Shown: positions 5,831 to 8,276 of the stretch, one piece after another
Layout: each line of letters opens with the position of its first letter
How positions within the stretch are numbered: the stretch's first letter is position 1
NCBI GenBank assembly: GCA_030043215.1
Contig: JASHYG010000198.1
Location: 1-8,276, forward strand
Length of the DNA: 8,276 nucleotides
Direction: 5' to 3'
Source of the DNA: Gammaproteobacteria bacterium
GTDB lineage: Bacteria > Pseudomonadota > Gammaproteobacteria > Steroidobacterales > Steroidobacteraceae
Made by a program: the position numbers and the translations under genes
The notes under the pieces: model-generated
Seen by the model: the letters and a program-made list of their open reading frames with translations, nothing else
Database searches by the model: none
Told to the model about the DNA's origin: nothing

Positions 5831-8276
5831 TCAGGAAGCCCGCCGCTCCGCGAGCGCCGCGAGGTCGGTCGCGGAGAAGAAGCCGTCGAGCTCGACGAGC
5901 TCCACGGCGACGGCATCGATCCATTGCGCGAGCTGGCCGGCCGGCGCGTCGGACGCGCGGGACTCGAGCTCGAGCGCGAGGTCGCGGAGACGCCCCGCTC
6001 CGATGTTGTCGCTCGCGCCCTTGAGCTTGTGGGCGGCGCGCTGCAGCCGGTCCCGCCTGTCCGAGGTCTGCGCGTCGCGCATCTCCTCGAGAGCCCCCGC
6101 CGCGCTTGCCCTGAAGGCGGAGAGCAGCTCGCGCATGAACGAGACGTCCTCGGCGGCGAGACTCGCGAGCCGTGCGAGGTCGAGCGGCGGGGACGCGAGG
6201 CTCGGGCCCTGCGCCCGCGGCGCGGCGGCGGCGGCGCAAGCCGGCGTGCCGAGCACGAAGCGCTCGAGCACGTCCTGCAATCGTGCCGGCTCGAGCGGCT
6301 TTGCGAGCACATCGTCCATCCCGGCATCGAGACAGCTCTGGAACTGTCCGGCGAGCACGTTCGCCGTGAGCGCCACGATCGGCGTGCGGCCGCTGCCGCT
6401 CTCGCGCGCCCGGATCGCCCGCGTCGCGCTGAGCCCGTCCATCACCGGCATCTGCATGTCCATCAGGACCAGATCGAAGCGCTCGTGCGCGCAGGCCTCG
6501 ACCGCCTCGGCCCCATCGCCCACCACGCGAACGTTGCAGCCCAGCCGCTCGAGAAACTTCTGCGCGACCTTCTGGTTGACCAGATTGTCCTCCACCACCA
6601 GCACCCGGCCGCCGTACTGACGCTGCGAGCTCGCGTTGGTGAGCGTCCCGCGCGTGACCAGAGGGTGTGTCCCGGTGGTCCACTCCTCGGCCTCGTGGGC
6701 GAGCACGTGCCGCAGGCACTCGCGCAGCTCCCGGCTGCGCACCGGCTTGGTGAGATAGGCGGCGAACCCCATCGAGGCAAACCGCGTGTGATCGCCCTTG
6801 CGATCGAGGGAGGTGAGCAGCACCAGCCTCGCGCGCGACAGCAGCGGGTCCCCGGCGATACGCTCGCCGAGCATCGCACCGTCCATCTCAGGCATCTGAT
6901 AATCGATGAGGACCGCCTCGTACTGGCGATTCTCGGCCGTGGCGCGCTGCATGGCGGCCAACGCCTCGGTCGCGCTCGCGGCCGACTGCGCGTCGAACTC
7001 GGCGTGCGCCAGATGGCCGATCAGCACGCGGCGGTTGGTCTCGTTGTCGTCCACGACGAGGATGCGGCGGCGGCCTCCGTCGGGCGCTGGCAGGCTCTCG
7101 CGCGCAGCGGGCTCGAGAGTCCTCAAGGGCAGCGTGAATCCGAACGTCGAGCCTTTGCCGAACTCGCTCGCGACGCTCACCTCCCCGCCCATCAGCTCGA
7201 CCAGCCGCTTCACGATCGACAGTCCGAGCCCCGTTCCCCCGAACTTGCGCGTGGTGGAGGAATCGGCCTGAGTGAAGGGCTGGAACAGCTCCGCGCGCGC
7301 CTCGGGGGCGATGCCGATCCCCGTGTCGCGCACTTCGAAGCAGACCCACGCGACGCCGTCGGATTGCCTGTCGACGCGCACCTCGATCACGATCTCGCCC
7401 CCCGCCGTGAACTTGATGGCGTTGCCCACGAGGTTCACGAGGCACTGGCGGATGCGCTGCGGATCGCCGAGCACGGCCTGCGGCACCTCGGGCCGCACGT
7501 CCACGATGAGCTCGAGCTCCTTCATCGCCGCTTGCAGCGCCATCATCGAGCCGACTTCCTCGACGTTGCCGCGCAGATCCATCTCGAGCGACTCGATCTC
7601 GAGCTTCCCGGCCTCGATCTTCGAGAAGTCGAGGATGTCGTTGATGATCGCGAGCAGCGAGTTCGAGCTCGTGCGGATCGCCTCGGCATACTCGCGCTGC
7701 ACGCGCCCGAGCACCGTGTCGGCGAGGAGCGCCGTCATGCCGATGATGCCGTTCATCGGCGTTCGGATCTCGTGGCTCATCGTCGCGAGGAACGAGGTCT
7801 TCGCCCGGCTGGCGGCCTGTGCCGCCTCCGTCGCCCGCAGCAGCGCCTCGCGCGCCTCGCGCGCCTCGGTCACATCCTGCATGCAGCCGGACGAGCGAAT
7901 CACGCGTCCCGATGCGTCGAATCCCGGGCTGCCGCGTAACCGGTACCAGCGATACTCGCCGTCGCGGGTGAGCATGCGGACCTCGGTATCGACCGGGATG
8001 CCTTCGGCGAGCTGCCTGCGGACTGCCTCGTCGGAGATCGCCACATCGCTCGGATGCACGCGATCCCGCAGCACCTCTCCATCGTCACCGAGCTCGCCGT
8101 CCTCGAAGCCAAGCAGCTCGTGCAGGCGCGGGGAGAGCCAGCACCGCCGCCGCGCGCCGGTGAGGTCGATCTCCCACAGGCCGTCCTGGGTTCCGTGCAC
8201 CGCGCGCTCGAATCGGGCCCGCACCTCGCGGAGCGCGTCCTCCGCGAGCTTCTGCTCCTGAAAGTCCTGCGCGGCG
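5831..8276 (-). CDS. Hybrid sensor histidine kinase (PAS-HisKA-HATPase-REC-REC-Hpt), 5' end beyond window
   Basis: The frame is open to the right edge, so the N terminus is missing; an internal GTG at 8224 is used here only for numbering (797 residues). Upstream codons encode a coiled-coil-like segment (QDFQEQKLAEDALREV) typical of inter-PAS linkers. Domains in order: a PAS_3-type sensor (about 4-118), a HisKA domain with the phospho-accepting His151 in FLATMSHEIRTPMNG, and a HATPase with the N box NLVGNAIKF (Asn268), D300-TGIGI and GGTGLGLS (329-336). Next come receiver 1 (387-505; acidic pair 392-393, Asp441, Lys493), receiver 2 (540-655; Glu545/Asp546, Asp589, Lys642) and an Hpt domain with His732 in AHKLKGAS. 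All residues for a His-Asp-His phosphorelay are present in both receivers. No membrane segment is visible in this part. The partner response regulator and signal are unknown. The gene is convergent with the TonB receptor and separated by 47 bp. Confidence 0.96.
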   Translation of the reverse strand, partial: AAQDFQEQKLAEDALREVRARFERAVHGTQDGLWEIDLTGARRRCWLSPRLHELLGFEDGELGDDGEVLRDRVHPSDVAISDEAVRRQLAEGIPVDTEVRMLTRDGEYRWYRLRGSPGFDASGRVIRSSGCMQDVTEAREAREALLRATEAAQAASRAKTSFLATMSHEIRTPMNGIIGMTALLADTVLGRVQREYAEAIRTSSNSLLAIINDILDFSKIEAGKLEIESLEMDLRGNVEEVGSMMALQAAMKELELIVDVRPEVPQAVLGDPQRIRQCLVNLVGNAIKFTAGGEIVIEVRVDRQSDGVAWVCFEVRDTGIGIAPEARAELFQPFTQADSSTTRKFGGTGLGLSIVKRLVELMGGEVSVASEFGKGSTFGFTLPLRTLEPAARESLPAPDGGRRRILVVDDNETNRRVLIGHLAHAEFDAQSAASATEALAAMQRATAENRQYEAVLIDYQMPEMDGAMLGERIAGDPLLSRARLVLLTSLDRKGDHTRFASMGFAAYLTKPVRSRELRECLRHVLAHEAEEWTTGTHPLVTRGTLTNASSQRQYGGRVLVVEDNLVNQKVAQKFLERLGCNVRVVGDGAEAVEACAHERFDLVLMDMQMPVMDGLSATRAIRARESGSGRTPIVALTANVLAGQFQSCLDAGMDDVLAKPLEPARLQDVLERFVLGTPACAAAAAPRAQGPSLASPPLDLARLASLAAEDVSFMRELLSAFRASAAGALEEMRDAQTSDRRDRLQRAAHKLKGASDNIGAGRLRDLALELESRASDAPAGQLAQWIDAVAVELVELDGFFSATDLAALAERRAS

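Noticed and set aside
5382..6719. Minus-strand open frame of 445 codons spanning the kinase C terminus and the receptor C terminus
   Set aside because: It is out of frame with the kinase and antisense to the receptor. The product is low-complexity Arg/Ala/Gly-rich sequence.
5636..7939. Plus-strand open frame of 767 codons opposite the sensor kinase
   Set aside because: The product is rich in Arg, His, Glu and Leu with no domain. The opposite strand encodes all catalytic motifs of a hybrid kinase in order, so this is a mirror frame of high-GC coding sequence.

Overview
This is a GC-rich chromosomal window from a Gram-negative bacterium. The evidence is a lipid A (lauroyl/myristoyl) acyltransferase-family gene at the left edge, a TonB-dependent outer-membrane receptor, and a large hybrid sensor kinase. 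A gammaproteobacterium is plausible, but the sequence does not fix the taxon.

Layout. (1) Positions 1-260, minus strand: the first 86 codons of an LpxL/HtrB-family acyltransferase that runs off the left edge, behind a recognisable sigma-70-type promoter. (2) Positions 438-3347, minus strand: a tightly packed accessory operon. In transcription order it holds a ModA-type periplasmic oxyanion-binding protein (3347-2502), two small genes of unknown family whose reading frames look broken (2505-2205 and 2205-1766), a stand-alone ModE-type DNA-binding domain (1769-1356), and a protein with squalene-cyclase/prenyltransferase-like toroid repeats (1328-438). Junctions of the ATGA, TAATG and GTGA type tie the genes together. 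(3) Positions 3528-5783, plus strand: a TonB-dependent receptor of the siderophore-receptor type, divergent from the ModA-type gene. (4) Positions 5831-8276, minus strand: the C-terminal part of a hybrid histidine kinase (PAS, HisKA, HATPase, REC, REC, Hpt), convergent with the receptor and running off the right edge.

The main point of interest is the 180-bp divergent region between the receptor and the ModA-type gene. It holds a 24-bp site at 3372-3395 with the 8-8-8 layout of a ModE 'Mo-box' (CGTTATAT, 8 bp, ATATTACC). The site overlaps the best -10 candidate for the ModA-type gene. With a ModE-type DNA-binding domain encoded in the same operon, this suggests a locally autoregulated divergon. 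It would couple outer-membrane uptake through a TonB receptor to periplasmic capture of molybdate, tungstate or a chelate of them. No ModB permease or ModC ATPase is in the window, and the toroid protein and two small proteins have no obvious role in ordinary molybdate transport. The combination could be an uncharacterised metal-oxyanion or metallophore system, but that function is inferred from context and motifs only.

The lipid A and kinase genes at the two edges look like ordinary flanking genes with no visible functional link to the cluster.
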